The notes: generated by a model not told the origin, from the sequence alone. Shown: positions 54,305 to 63,097, counted from the stretch's first letter. The stretch is 64,000 nt of DNA from Microbispora sp. ZYX-F-249 (GCF_039649665.1 NZ_JBDJAW010000001.1:186001-250000), one strand, 5' to 3'. Numbers and translations are program-made.

Positions 54305-55036
54305 ATGGAGGGGTCCTCGACGACCGGTCCTTCACGACGCCAGAGGGTGCGTGACGCCACACTGCGTGAGCTGATCTCGGTGAGCCGCGAGATCCTGACG
54401 GCCCAGGGCGTCGAGGCGCTGACGATCCGGGCGGTCGCCCGGGAGATGGGGATGACCCCGCCCGGCGTCTACCGCTACTTCGACAGCCACCGCGCCCTCC
54501 TCGACGCGGTCATCGTGGCGATCCTGGACGAGCTCACCGCGTTCGTCGCCGGCAGGGTCGGCGAGGTGGCCGAGACGGACACGGCGGGGCGGCTCGTGGC
54601 CGCCAGCAGGGCGTTGCGGCGCTGGGGGGTCGAGCACCCCCGGGAGTTCCATCTCTCCCTGGTCGCGTCCCCTCCGGAGGAGGACAACCAGGCGGTCGGC
54701 CGTGCGCGAGGCCAGGTGGGCAGGCTGTTCGGGGAGATCTTCGTCGAGGCATGGCGGGACTACGGCATCGCCTCCCCCGCTCCCTGGCCCCGCGAGCCCC
54801 GGATCGAGCCGCTGGCCGAGCGGTTCGTCCGGATGCTGAAGATCACGATGCCCTCCACGGCCGCCGCGGCCGCCTTCACCCGCTGCTGGATGCGGCTCTA
54901 CGCGATGGTCTGCCTGGAGTCGCTCGGCCTCCCGCGGGTCATCGGCGACGAGGAGGGCGATCTGTTCGAGGCGGAGCTGACCGACCTCGCGCGCGCACTC
55001 GGTCTTCCCGAGGCCGCCCTGGGCGCCGGCCGCTGA
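54305..55036 (+). CDS. TetR-family transcriptional regulator
   Basis: A 243-residue regulator. The N-terminal helix-turn-helix is LTIRAVAREMGMTPPGVYRY with FDSHRALLDAVIVAILDEL following, and the C-terminal effector domain runs from about 85 to 235 with a Trp-rich TRCWMRLYAMVCLES helix (TetR_C_33-like). ATG 54305 follows GGGGAGGACAG. The neighbouring membrane protein starts 54 bp downstream on the same strand and could be coregulated. The ligand is not known. Confidence 0.88.
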   Translation: MEGSSTTGPSRRQRVRDATLRELISVSREILTAQGVEALTIRAVAREMGMTPPGVYRYFDSHRALLDAVIVAILDELTAFVAGRVGEVAETDTAGRLVAASRALRRWGVEHPREFHLSLVASPPEEDNQAVGRARGQVGRLFGEIFVEAWRDYGIASPAPWPREPRIEPLAERFVRMLKITMPSTAAAAAFTRCWMRLYAMVCLESLGLPRVIGDEEGDLFEAELTDLARALGLPEAALGAGR

Positions 55037-55090
55037 CGTTCACCCACCACCGCCCCCGTACGACCTGATGATGTCCGAACAGGAGAGCCC

Positions 55091-55507
55091 ATGACCCCCC
55101 TGCAGCTCAGTCAGCCGACCCAGCTGATCGCCGGCGCCGTCCTGCTGACCGTCGTGACCATCGAGTTCGGCGGGTGGTTCCTTACCCGCGTCGTCCGCGG
55201 CGCGGTGCCGATGACGCCCTTCCAGCAGACGTTCGCCCGCGCCGGACACGCGCACGCGGGGGTGCTGGTCACCCTCGGGCTGGTGTGCCTCCTTTTCGTC
55301 GACGCGACCGGCCTCGACGGCGTCGCCCTGTGGATCGCCCGGCTCGGCGTGCCGGCCGCCGCAGCGCTGATGTCCGCCGGATTCTTCCTGTCGTCCCTCG
55401 GACGGGACGTGACCCGGCCGAACCGTCTGATCATCCTGCTCTGGCTCGGCGCGCTCTGCCTGGCGGCGGGCGTGCTGACACTCGGCATCGGCCTGCTGAC
55501 GAACTGA
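55091..55507 (+). CDS. Small four-helix membrane protein
   Basis: A 138-residue protein with four hydrophobic segments: LIAGAVLLTVVTIEFGGWFL, HAGVLVTLGLVCLLFVDATG, IARLGVPAAAALMSAGFFLS and LIILLWLGALCLAAGVLTLG. The loop PFQQTFARAGHAHAG has two histidines, which could bind a metal or haem, but I do not recognise the family. The first gene after the TetR regulator, it may be its target. ATG 55091 follows ACAGGAGAG. Confidence 0.7.
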   Translation: MTPLQLSQPTQLIAGAVLLTVVTIEFGGWFLTRVVRGAVPMTPFQQTFARAGHAHAGVLVTLGLVCLLFVDATGLDGVALWIARLGVPAAAALMSAGFFLSSLGRDVTRPNRLIILLWLGALCLAAGVLTLGIGLLTN

Positions 55508-55637
55508 TCGGGGCGACCGGTCCGCGAAGCTGTGCATGCCACCCGCTTCCCGGGGTACGCGAGAGCGGGAGAGTGCGCCACGGGGCCCACGCGGGGCGGC
55601 GGCGGGCAAGCGCCCGCCACGTCCCGCGTGGGCCCCG

Positions 55638-56003
55638 TCACCTGTCGTGGACGGTGACCACATACCCGTCGGGGTCGCCGAAGGAGAACGTCCGGCCGAA
55701 CGGCCCGTCGACCGGCGCGGACACGATCGGCACCCCGGCCGCGGCGAGCTCGTCGTGCAGGCGCTGGGCGTCGTCGGCCTTGAACCACAGCGCCACCCCG
55801 AGACCGGGACGCGGGGCCGCGTCCAGATCGACGCCGGGCAGCGGCTCGCGCACCGCGAACGGGATGGGCGTGGTGGCGAACACCACGGCGTGCGGCGGCC
55901 CGGCGGGGTCACGCCGCAGCCCGAGGCGCTTCTCGTAGAACGCGGCCGCGGCCTCCAGGTCGCGCACCTGCAACGCCACGAAGTCCACTCCGGTGATCGT
56001 CAT
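55638..56003 (-). CDS. VOC (glyoxalase/bleomycin-resistance fold) protein
   Basis: A 121-residue single VOC module: VDFVALQVRDLEAAAAFYEK at the start and GRTFSFGDPDGYVVTVHD at the end, where the Glu or His metal ligand of true glyoxalases is not clearly present. These proteins bind metal or ligands, often for detoxification or drug binding. ATG 56003 has GGAGG just upstream; the frame extends four residues further. It is divergent from a MarR regulator, with one TGTCA-N6-TGACA operator just before its start. Confidence 0.83.
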   Translation of the reverse strand: MTITGVDFVALQVRDLEAAAAFYEKRLGLRRDPAGPPHAVVFATTPIPFAVREPLPGVDLDAAPRPGLGVALWFKADDAQRLHDELAAAGVPIVSAPVDGPFGRTFSFGDPDGYVVTVHDR

Positions 56004-56015
56004 GATTTCCTCCAT

Positions 56016-56060
56016 TGTCAGAACTTTGACATCGAGGACTGTATGTCAGAATGTTGACAT
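56016..56060. promoter_or_regulatory. Twin TGTCA-N6-TGACA operators (VOC / MarR)
   Basis: TGTCAGAACTTTGACA at 56016-56031 and ATGTCAGAATGTTGACAT at 56043-56060 share the same arms and six-base spacer, with centres 28 bp apart. The second covers the MarR start codon at 56059. The layout, between divergent genes, strongly suggests autorepression by the MarR protein plus control of the VOC gene. Confidence 0.72.
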
Positions 56061-56505
56061 GAGGCAAGAGAGCGATGGCATGGACCTCGGCCGCCTGGTG
56101 GGCTACCAGCTGAAACGAGTTCAGGCGGCGCTGCGCTCGACCATGGACGCCGCGCTGCGCCGCCACGACCTGACCACTCCGCAGTACGCCTGCCTGGAAC
56201 TGCTCGACCAGCGGCCGGGGCTGTCCAACGCCGAGCTGGCCAGGGGCGCCTTCGTCACCCGGCAGTCGATGAACGTGTTGCTCCGCAACCTGGAGGACGC
56301 CGGGCTGGTCGAACGGCCGGCGTCCGCGCCGCAGGGCAGAGCCCTGCCCACCACGCTCACGGCCGAAGGCAGAGCCCGGCTCGGCGCCGCGCGCGGCGAC
56401 GTGCTGGAGATCGAACGGCGGATGACCGCCCACCTCGACGCGGAGCAGGCCGAGCTCCTGCTGGGCCACCTGGAGCGGATGACCCGCGCCCTGGAGGGCC
56501 GGTGA
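56059..56505 (+). CDS. MarR-family transcriptional regulator
   Basis: A 148-residue winged-helix regulator. The DNA-reading region is LSNAELARGAFVTRQSMNVL, with LRNLEDAGLVERPASAPQGR as the wing and ALPTTLTAEGRARLGAARGD after it. The ATG at 56059 lies inside the second operator, so binding would block its own translation start or transcription; an alternative ATG is 56080. It is divergent from the VOC-fold gene, its probable target. Ligand unknown. Confidence 0.87.
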   Translation: MRQESDGMDLGRLVGYQLKRVQAALRSTMDAALRRHDLTTPQYACLELLDQRPGLSNAELARGAFVTRQSMNVLLRNLEDAGLVERPASAPQGRALPTTLTAEGRARLGAARGDVLEIERRMTAHLDAEQAELLLGHLERMTRALEGR

Positions 56506-56556
56506 CCGCCCGCGCGGTACGCCGGAAGCGCTCGGGCAGCCGCCTCCGGGGTTCGT

Positions 56557-56576
56557 CTACTCTGACGTCAGAGTAG
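56557..56576. promoter_or_regulatory. Perfect 20-bp palindrome, likely regulator site
   Basis: CTACTCTGACGTCAGAGTAG is self-complementary over all 20 bases. It lies in the 236-bp gap before the small ORF at 56742. A half-like sequence, GAGAGTAGAG, recurs near 57020, upstream of the MerR gene. MerR proteins bind such dyads, but the protein is not proven. Confidence 0.55.
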
Positions 56577-56741
56577 GGTGATCCTGGTCACGTGGTCTCC
56601 CGGCCGACGCGCCGCCGTCCCGCGGCATCCCGCACCCCGCGTCACGGCCACCGGGAGGCCGGGGATCCAGGGCGGCCCGCACGGGAGCTTCCCCCGCGGC
56701 GGTCCGCCGGCACCGGAGACCGCACGCGCAGAGGGAGGACG

Positions 56742-56969
56742 ATGTCCGTCTACCGCGTCAGGATGTACAGCGGGTTTCAGCGCACCCTCACGGCCGACCG
56801 CGTCGTCGTCAACGGCGACAACGTCTGTTTCGAGCGGAGCAGGAACGGGTCCTGGGTGGCGGCGCTCCAGGTGCCGGCCCAGCTGGTCACCCGGGTCCGC
56901 CGACGGTGCGTCCATGAGGACGGCACGGTGACCTGGAACGTCGAGAGGCCGGGGCCCAGCGCCTACTGA
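56742..56969 (+). CDS. Small hypothetical protein
   Basis: A 75-residue protein with no family I recognise. The sequence begins MSVYRVRMYSGFQRTLTADR, with alternating hydrophobic residues that suggest a small beta-sheet, and runs through ASP-poor, Arg-rich VTRVRRRCVHEDGTVTWNVE. ATG 56742 has GAGGGAGG, a good ribosome-binding site, which supports a real gene. The 20-bp palindrome lies 166 bp upstream. Role unknown. Confidence 0.5.
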   Translation: MSVYRVRMYSGFQRTLTADRVVVNGDNVCFERSRNGSWVAALQVPAQLVTRVRRRCVHEDGTVTWNVERPGPSAY

Positions 56970-57287
56970 CCCGGACGCTCGTCTCCGGCCGCATCCGTCA
57001 TTGCTCTCCAACCTTCCGTGAGAGTAGAGTCTGCCCCGCTTGCGGTGGGACTCCGCTTCGCCGCGTGCCGCCCATCGCAGGCGTCAACGCCACCGCACGG
57101 CCCGCCCGGCCCTTCCCCCTCGCCGGGCGCGCCGTCGCGGTGGGATCCCGGCACGCGAGAACCCCGCGAGAGGTATGGTCACCGAGGCGTTCGGCGGGCT
57201 GTGCCGCGGAACGGTCCCTCGCGTGAGGGGAGGCGGCGGCACCGCGCACGCGCGGCGGCCGCGGGGGCAGGAAGGGTGAGCGGAGCG
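56970..57287. other. 318-bp gap between small ORF and MerR gene
   Basis: This stretch carries the MerR promoter but no gene I can support. Its only noted feature is a half-palindrome near 57020 similar to the 20-bp palindrome at 56557. Open frames here have the composition of chance GC-rich frames. Confidence 0.5.
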
Positions 57288-57698
57288 ATGCCTGAAGGTC
57301 TGGTGCAGATCGGCGAGGTCGCCGAACGGCTCGGGCTGTCCCTGCGCACCATCCGCCACTACGAGGAGATGGGCCTGATCGTGCCCGCCCGCACGCAGGG
57401 GGGCTTCCGCCTCTACAGCGAGGAAGACGTGCAGCGCCTGGCGCTGATCAAGCGGATGAAGCCGCTGGGGTTCACGCTGGAGGAGATGCGCGACCTGCTG
57501 GAGATCACCGACCGGCTGGCCCGCGGCGACGACGACACCGGCCTGCTCGCCCGGTTGCGACTGTTCGAGAAGGCGGTGGCAGAACGCGCCGACAGGCTCC
57601 GCGAGCAGCTCGCGATGGCCAGGGAGTTCGCCGAGCAGCTCCGCCGCCAGCGGGTCGAGGCCCCGAAGGCCGCGGCCGTCCGCGCGGTGTCCGGGTAA
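57288..57698 (+). CDS. MerR-family transcriptional regulator
   Basis: A 136-residue regulator. The helix-turn-helix is LVQIGEVAERLGLSLRTIRH, with YYEEMG-like HYEEMGLIVPARTQGGFRLY and the second winged helix EEDVQRLALIKRMKPLGFTL; a coiled-coil dimer helix follows (about 85-120). No effector cysteines are present, so it is unlikely to sense metal or redox. ATG 57288 is used; GTG 57276 is four residues longer. It is alone on its transcript; the ATP-binding gene is 171 bp further on. Ligand unknown. Confidence 0.87.
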   Translation: MPEGLVQIGEVAERLGLSLRTIRHYEEMGLIVPARTQGGFRLYSEEDVQRLALIKRMKPLGFTLEEMRDLLEITDRLARGDDDTGLLARLRLFEKAVAERADRLREQLAMAREFAEQLRRQRVEAPKAAAVRAVSG

Positions 57699-57869
57699 TG
57701 GTTCGTTATACGGATACCCGCCCTCGCCTTGGGGATAGCAAGCCCCCGGCCAACCCGCATAGCCTGCGGTAAGTGACGCTCTTTCCGACCGTATGGCGTG
57801 CCACGTGCGGAGCGTAGGGGCGCTTCTCCACGTGAGTCCCGCCCGATGGTGACCAAGGAGCACGACACG

Positions 57870-58310
57870 ATGAACTCGCAGACCATGGACCGCATGGACG
57901 TCTCCGCGGCCGAGGCGGTCACTTCCGTATACACGTGTCCGGTCCCGCACTCTCCTCAGGCGGTCAGCGGCGTGCGGCGACGTGCGCTCGGTGTGCTGGC
58001 GGACTGGGGAACGCCCGGGGCCGCAGCCGAGGAGGCCATGCTGGTGATCTCCGAGATGGTCACCAACGCGGTCCTCCACGCCATGCCGCCGGCCGAGCTC
58101 CGGCTCTTCGTGTACGCCGACGGCGACCGCCCGGTCATCCGGGTCGAGGTCACCGACGCCGGGGAGGCGCCGGTGTGGCCGGGGACCGAGCCGTCTCCGG
58201 ACGAGAGCGGGCGCGGCGGCGTCGTCGTCGACGCCCTCGCCCTCCGGCACGGTTCGCTGAACCGCCCCTCCGGCACCACCACGTGGTGGGCGGACCTGCC
58301 GGCCCGCTGA
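57870..58310 (+). CDS. RsbW-like ATP-binding anti-sigma-type protein
   Basis: A 146-residue HATPase_c_2 protein. The N-box is AAEEAMLVISEMVTNAVLHA, the G1-like region is EVTDAGEAPVWPG, and the G2-type is DESGRGGVVVDALALRHG, matching the small ATPases abundant in actinomycetes that act as anti-sigma kinases in SpoIIE/RsbU networks. ATG 57870 is chosen because AAGGAG is 9 bases before it; ATG 57846 is the longer choice. Partner and sigma factor are unknown. Cytosolic. Confidence 0.82.
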   Translation: MNSQTMDRMDVSAAEAVTSVYTCPVPHSPQAVSGVRRRALGVLADWGTPGAAAEEAMLVISEMVTNAVLHAMPPAELRLFVYADGDRPVIRVEVTDAGEAPVWPGTEPSPDESGRGGVVVDALALRHGSLNRPSGTTTWWADLPAR

Positions 58311-58325
58311 GCCGTACGCCCGCCT

Positions 58326-59309
58326 TCAGCAGCGGCGCAGGGTCTCCGAGGGAGACTCCCCGAAACGCCGGCGATAGGCGAGGGCGAACCGTCCCAGGTG
58401 GACGAACCCCCAGCGATAGGCGACGTCGGTGACCGTGGCGGCGCCCGGGTCCTGGACCGTGAGCTCGGAGTGGACCCGCTCGAGGCGCACCTCCCGGAGA
58501 TATCGCATCGGCGTCGTCTCCAGATGGCGCCGGAAGCCCTCCTGAAGCGCCCGCGCGCCGACGCCCACGGCCTCGGCGATCTCCTCCACCGTGAGCGGCT
58601 CCGCGGCGTGCGCCTCGATCAGGTCCACGGCCCGCTGCACGGCCGTCGGCGCGACACGGGACTGCCCCTCCGACAGCGCCTCGCTGTAGTTGCTGGGCTG
58701 GGCCAGCAGCAACTGCGTCATCAGCAGCCCCTCCAGCTGCCTGACCGCGACGGGCTGCTCCAGCATGGCGCCGCCACACTCCGCCTCCCGCCTCAGCAGG
58801 TCGACGACCGACAGCCAGGATCGTGCGGGGGGCCGGGTGAGGTCCATGCCGAGGGAGAAGGTGAGCGGCCTGCGCGGCGTCCGCCCGATGAGCTTGCCGA
58901 GGTGGGCTTCGAGCGCTGCCCGGTCGAATCGGGCGACCAGCTGCGCGTGGCCCGGGGCCCAGCGCATGGACACGGGACGCGTCAGCGACAGTACGGAGGC
59001 GCACTCGGGCGTCGACACGATCCGTTCGCGGCCGTGGGACACCTCGGCGGCACCGATCAGAGGGATCTCGACGAGCAGGTGCTCGTCCAGCGGCTGCGGC
59101 GTGATCAGCACCTCCGTGCCGTAGCCGAGCGAGTAGAGCCCGACCCCGTCGAAGGTCAGTCCGTTCAGGCGGGCGTCGAGCCGGATGCCGGCGTCCACCG
59201 GGCGCAGCCCGTGCACACCGAGGTCGTCCCCGACCCGCGTACGGGCCTCGTCGACGTCGTGCGTGTGCACCCGCCGATGCGCGGCGAGTGGTAGCGGCTG
59301 TTCGGCCAT
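58326..59309 (-). CDS. AraC-family transcriptional regulator
   Basis: A 327-residue regulator. The N-terminal sensor domain (about 25-190) is of the AraC-binding-like kind; the C-terminal 100 residues form the double helix-turn-helix with EEIAEAVGVGARALQEGFRR and YLREVRLERVHSELTVQDP, then VTDVAYRWGFVHLGRFALAY with RRRFGESPSETLRR. ATG 59309 follows GGGGAGG. It is convergent with the RsbW-like gene, with 15 bp between the two coding ends. Effector unknown. Confidence 0.88.
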   Translation of the reverse strand: MAEQPLPLAAHRRVHTHDVDEARTRVGDDLGVHGLRPVDAGIRLDARLNGLTFDGVGLYSLGYGTEVLITPQPLDEHLLVEIPLIGAAEVSHGRERIVSTPECASVLSLTRPVSMRWAPGHAQLVARFDRAALEAHLGKLIGRTPRRPLTFSLGMDLTRPPARSWLSVVDLLRREAECGGAMLEQPVAVRQLEGLLMTQLLLAQPSNYSEALSEGQSRVAPTAVQRAVDLIEAHAAEPLTVEEIAEAVGVGARALQEGFRRHLETTPMRYLREVRLERVHSELTVQDPGAATVTDVAYRWGFVHLGRFALAYRRRFGESPSETLRRC

Positions 59310-59437
59310 ATCGCCTCCCCACGTGGGCAGGCCCCCCGTTCCCGCAGGTGGCGGGCGTGATACACGCCTATGCGCGCGGCCGGGCGAGCGGAACGCGGCC
59401 ACGGCGAGGACCGGGCCGGGTGATCGCCTCGCCGGGC

Positions 59438-60460
59438 CTACCGGCCCCTGGCGGCGGGGGCGGTCGAGCCCCGCACCACGAGCTCCGTGGCGAGCTCGAC
59501 GTGGTGGGACTCGATCCGCTCCCCGGCCGCCAGGCGCAGCGCCGTACGCACCGCGACGGCGCCCATCTCCCGCAGCGGCTGCCGCACGGTGGTCAGGGGC
59601 GGCGAGGCCATCCGGGCGATCTGGGTGTCGTCGAAACCGACGATGCTCAGGTCCTCCGGCACCCGCAGCCCCCGCTCCCTGGCCGCCTCCAGCACGCCGA
59701 GCGCGATGTCGTCACAGCCCGCGAAGACCGCCGTGGGCGCCTCGGGCAGGTCGAGCAGCGCCGCCCCGCCCGCCAGGCCGTCGTGGTAGTGGAAGTGTCC
59801 CGTCCGTACGTACCCGGGCAGGACGGGCGCGTCCGCCGCCTCCATGGCGGCCCGGTAACCGTGCAGCCGGGCCTGGTTGCAGGTCGCGGTGGCCGGGCCG
59901 CCCAGATAGGCGACCCGCCGGTGGCCCAGCGCGAGCAGGTGCTGCGTCGCGGCCAGGCCACCGGCGAAGTTCGTCGAGCCGACGCTGATCACCCGGGTGC
60001 GCGGCAGGTTCAGCGGGTCGATCACGACCAGGGGCAGCCGCGCCCGGGCCAGCGCGGCGAGCTGCCCGGAGGTCAGCTCGCCGGTGACGGCGACGAGCGC
60101 CCGCCGTCCGGCCGCGACCAGGTCGCGCGCCCACGCCGCGGTGCGGTCGGCGTTGCGCCGGATGCTGACCACGACCGCCACGTCGAGATCGGCCCCGGCC
60201 TGCACCGCACCCTGGACGATCTCGGTGGAGTACGCGTTGAGGTCCGCGTCGAACTCCACCTCGATCGTGTCGGGCGCGGGCTCGCCCCGGCGCTGCGGCG
60301 GCGCGACGTAGTCGTGCTGCTCGAGCAGCGACAGCACCAGGGAACGCGTCTCCGGCGCGACGTCGCTGCGGCCGTTCAGCACCTTCGACACGGTCGCGAC
60401 CGACACCCCCGCGGAGGCCGCGACCGTGGCGAGAGTGGCCCGCCTACGACTGGGCGGCAT
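59438..60460 (-). CDS. LacI-family sugar-responsive repressor
   Basis: A 340-residue repressor. The N-terminal helix-turn-helix and hinge read TLATVAASAGVSVATVSKVL with NGRSDVAPETRSLVLSLLEQ, followed by the periplasmic-binding-like effector domain (FAGCDDIALGVLEAARERGL near the end). It overlaps the preceding glycosidase gene by 17 bp, so it is cotranscribed with it. The palindrome ATGTTTCGAAACAT upstream of the glycosidase, and a near copy upstream of the sugar-binding protein, are its likely operators. The inducer is probably a product of the glycosidase. Confidence 0.9.
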   Translation of the reverse strand: MPPSRRRATLATVAASAGVSVATVSKVLNGRSDVAPETRSLVLSLLEQHDYVAPPQRRGEPAPDTIEVEFDADLNAYSTEIVQGAVQAGADLDVAVVVSIRRNADRTAAWARDLVAAGRRALVAVTGELTSGQLAALARARLPLVVIDPLNLPRTRVISVGSTNFAGGLAATQHLLALGHRRVAYLGGPATATCNQARLHGYRAAMEAADAPVLPGYVRTGHFHYHDGLAGGAALLDLPEAPTAVFAGCDDIALGVLEAARERGLRVPEDLSIVGFDDTQIARMASPPLTTVRQPLREMGAVAVRTALRLAAGERIESHHVELATELVVRGSTAPAARGR

Positions 60461-62879
60461 CTGTTCCTCCCTGCTCGGGACCCGCCGCCGGGCGTACCAC
60501 CACGGGGGTGACCAGCCGCCGGCCGCGGCCGACGTGGCGCAGCGGGCCGGTCAGCCGTACGCGGCCCCGGCAGGGCAGGTCCGACGCGGAGGTGCCGACG
60601 AACACCTCGACGTCTCCGGGCTCGACGACCCGGCGCAGGTCCCGGCCGGTGAAGGCGGTCCTGTCCGCGTGCACCGCGAAGGTCGCCCGCGCGCTCTCGC
60701 CGGGCTCCAGGCGCACCCGGGCGAACCCGGCGAGCTGCCGCACCGGCCGGGTCACCTGGGCGAGCACGTCGTGCAGGTAGAGCTGGACGACCTCCTCGCC
60801 CGCCCGGCCGCCGGTGTTGCGCACGCGCACCGACACGGTGAACTCCCCGTCGGTGGGCACCTCGTCGCCGCTGATCTCCAGGTCGTCGACCTCGAACGTC
60901 GTGTAGGACGTGCCGTGGCCGAACGGGAACAGCGGCGTCGGGTCGAGGTTGCTGATGCCGTGGCTGTCGGAGCCGAGCGGCGGCTGCAGGTAGGTGCCCG
61001 GCTGCCCGCCCGGGGACCGCGGGATCTGCACCGGCAGCTTCCCGCTGGGCTGCACCCGGCCGGACAGGACGCCGGCGATCGCCGCCCCGCCCTCCTCGCC
61101 CGGCATGAACGCCTGGACGAGCGCGGCGGCCCGGTCGCGCACCCGCCCCAGCGCGTACGGCCGGCCCGACACGACGACCACCACGACCGGCGTCCCGGTG
61201 GCGGCCAGCTCGACCAGCAGGTCCTCCTGCGCTCCGGGCAGCCGCAGGTCCTCGACGTCGCAGCCCTCGCCGGAGGTGCCGTTGCCGAACAGCCCGGCCA
61301 GGTCGCCGACGACGGCCACGCACAGGTCGGCCTCGCGAGCCGCGTGGATCGCGGCGTCGAAGCCGGAGCGGTCCTCGTCCCGCCAGTCGCAGCCCCGCTC
61401 GTGGACGATCTCGGCGTCCGGCAGTTCGGCCCGCAGCGCGTCGAGCAGGCTGGGAGCCTCCAGGCCCAGCCCGAGCCCGGGATAGCGGGGCAGGACGTGG
61501 TTGGGGAAGGCGTAGCAGCCCATGAACGTGCGGGGGTCGTCGGCGCAGGGCCCGACCAACGCCAGCCGCCGCGGCCCGGTCCGCCCTTCGCCCAGCAGCG
61601 GCAGCGCGGTGCCGGCGTCGAGCAGCACGATCGACCGCTCGGCCAGCTCCCGGGCCAGCGCCCGGTTGTCCGGCGAGTCGAGGTCCACGGCGTCCGCCCC
61701 GGCCACCGACTTCTCCGGCGTCCAGTCCGGGTCGAGCAGCCCGAGCTCCACCTTCTGGGTGAGCAGGCGGCGCGCGGCCCGGTCGATCAGCGACTCCGGC
61801 AGCTCGCCCCGCCGCACCCGCTCGGCCAGGTGCTGGCCGAAGCCGAGCGTGTCGGGCAGTTCGACGTCGAGGCCCGCGGTCAGCGCGAGCACCCCGGCCT
61901 CCTCGTGGTCCGCGGCGACCTGGTGCATCTTCGCGAGGAACGCGATCGCCCAGTAGTCCGACACGACCGTCCCGGTGAACCCCCACTCGTCGCGCAGCAC
62001 CTCGGTCAGCAGCCACGGGTCGGCGGCGGCGGGGACGCCGTCCACGTCGGAGTAGGAGTTCATGACCGAACGGGCGCCGCCCTCGGCGATGGCGGTCTCG
62101 AACGTCGGCAGGATCATGTCCATCAGCTCGCGCCTGCCCATGGGCACCGGGCCGTGGTTGCGGGCCGCGCGGGAGGCGGAGTAACCGGCGAAGTGCTTGA
62201 GCGTGGCGATGACCCCGGCGCGCTCCAGGCCGCGCACGTAGGCGGCGCCGAGCGTCGCGACGAGGTACGGATCCTCGCCGATCGTCTCCTCGACCCGGCC
62301 CCAGCGGTAGTCGCGCACCACGTCCAGCACCGGCGAAAGGCCCTGGTGGACGCCCACGGCGCGCATGTCCCGCCCGATGGCGGAGGCCATCCGCTCCACC
62401 AGCTCGGGGTCGAACGTCGCACCCCAGGCGATGGCGGCCGGATATACGGTCGCTCCATAGGTGGTGAAACCGGTCAGGCACTCCTCGTGGACCAACGCCG
62501 GGATGCCGAGGCGGGACTGCTTCACCACCTCCTGCTGCAGCCGCACGACCTCCGCCGCGCCCTCCGCCGCGGTCACCGGAGTGCTGCCGAAAACTCTCGT
62601 CAGGTGACCGAGACCGTGACGTGCCGCCTCCTCGATCGGCACCGTCCCGGAGGCGGCGAAAACGTCCTGCATCGGGGCGACATTGTGCGCGCCGTCGGGC
62701 TCCACCTCCTGCTCGGGCTGCATGTCGTTTCCGATCCACCGGCTGCCGAGCTGGCCGATCTTCTCCTCAAGGGTCATTTCCGCGAGGAGGGCCTCGACCC
62801 GGTCGGCCACGGGAAGTGCCGGGTCCTGCCATGCCCGGAGCGTCCCGTCCGCCGTGTGCGTCCGATCTGGGGCCGTCAT
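60444..62879 (-). CDS. Glycoside hydrolase family 3 beta-glycosidase
   Basis: An 811-residue family 3 enzyme with the N-terminal barrel (TVYPAAIAWGATFDPELVER, FAGYSASRAARNHGPVPMGR), nucleophile Asp in FTGTVVSDYWAIAFLAKM, the alpha/beta sandwich domain (AVVGDLAGLFGNGTSGEGCD, FMPGEEGGAAIAGVLSGRVQ) and a C-terminal fibronectin-III-like domain (FTVSVRVRNTGGRAGEEVVQ). No signal peptide, so it acts in the cytosol on imported oligosaccharides; a beta-glucosidase or beta-xylosidase activity is likely. Its last 17 bp overlap the LacI gene. An operator lies 14 bp before its ATG. Confidence 0.92.
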   Translation of the reverse strand: MTAPDRTHTADGTLRAWQDPALPVADRVEALLAEMTLEEKIGQLGSRWIGNDMQPEQEVEPDGAHNVAPMQDVFAASGTVPIEEAARHGLGHLTRVFGSTPVTAAEGAAEVVRLQQEVVKQSRLGIPALVHEECLTGFTTYGATVYPAAIAWGATFDPELVERMASAIGRDMRAVGVHQGLSPVLDVVRDYRWGRVEETIGEDPYLVATLGAAYVRGLERAGVIATLKHFAGYSASRAARNHGPVPMGRRELMDMILPTFETAIAEGGARSVMNSYSDVDGVPAAADPWLLTEVLRDEWGFTGTVVSDYWAIAFLAKMHQVAADHEEAGVLALTAGLDVELPDTLGFGQHLAERVRRGELPESLIDRAARRLLTQKVELGLLDPDWTPEKSVAGADAVDLDSPDNRALARELAERSIVLLDAGTALPLLGEGRTGPRRLALVGPCADDPRTFMGCYAFPNHVLPRYPGLGLGLEAPSLLDALRAELPDAEIVHERGCDWRDEDRSGFDAAIHAAREADLCVAVVGDLAGLFGNGTSGEGCDVEDLRLPGAQEDLLVELAATGTPVVVVVVSGRPYALGRVRDRAAALVQAFMPGEEGGAAIAGVLSGRVQPSGKLPVQIPRSPGGQPGTYLQPPLGSDSHGISNLDPTPLFPFGHGTSYTTFEVDDLEISGDEVPTDGEFTVSVRVRNTGGRAGEEVVQLYLHDVLAQVTRPVRQLAGFARVRLEPGESARATFAVHADRTAFTGRDLRRVVEPGDVEVFVGTSASDLPCRGRVRLTGPLRHVGRGRRLVTPVVVRPAAGPEQGGTDAAQS

Positions 62880-62893
62880 CTGCTCTCCTCAAG

Positions 62894-62907
62894 ATGTTTC
62901 GAAACAT
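62894..62907. promoter_or_regulatory. LacI operator before GH3 gene
   Basis: ATGTTTCGAAACAT, a perfect 14-bp palindrome, 14 bp upstream of the glycosidase ATG. A near-identical site occurs before the divergent sugar-binding protein gene, supporting control of both by the LacI protein. Confidence 0.75.
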
Positions 62908-63029
62908 TTCGGCGTCTGCGGCGATTTCGTGCTCGATGTTTCAGTCCGATCAAGATCATGCGGTAGACGCCTGTTCGCCGGTACTTTACACAGGCCTCAC
63001 GCTGAGCTGGAGGGGTCGTGAGAGCGCTC

Positions 63030-63058
63030 TTGACAGTCAGGTACCGCAAATCTAGATT
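63030..63058 (+). promoter_or_regulatory. Sigma-70-type promoter of sugar-binding protein gene
   Basis: TTGACA at 63030-63035 and TAGATT at 63053-63058 with a 17-bp spacer form a near-consensus housekeeping promoter. The LacI operator begins 25 bp after the -10 element, a position that blocks promoter clearance. Apart from this and the operators, the 341-bp gap 62880-63220 shows no gene. Confidence 0.65.
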
Positions 63059-63083
63059 GGCGTGCCACGCGGCTTGTGTCGAA

Positions 63084-63097
63084 ATGTTTCGAAACGA
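63084..63097. promoter_or_regulatory. LacI operator before sugar-binding protein gene
   Basis: ATGTTTCGAAACGA matches the operator before the GH3 gene in 12 of 14 positions. It lies between the promoter at 63030-63058 and the GTG start at 63221. Confidence 0.7.

Noticed and set aside
60426..62966. 846-codon plus-strand frame opposite the GH3 gene
   Set aside because: Antisense shadow; the GH3 protein is complete on the other strand.
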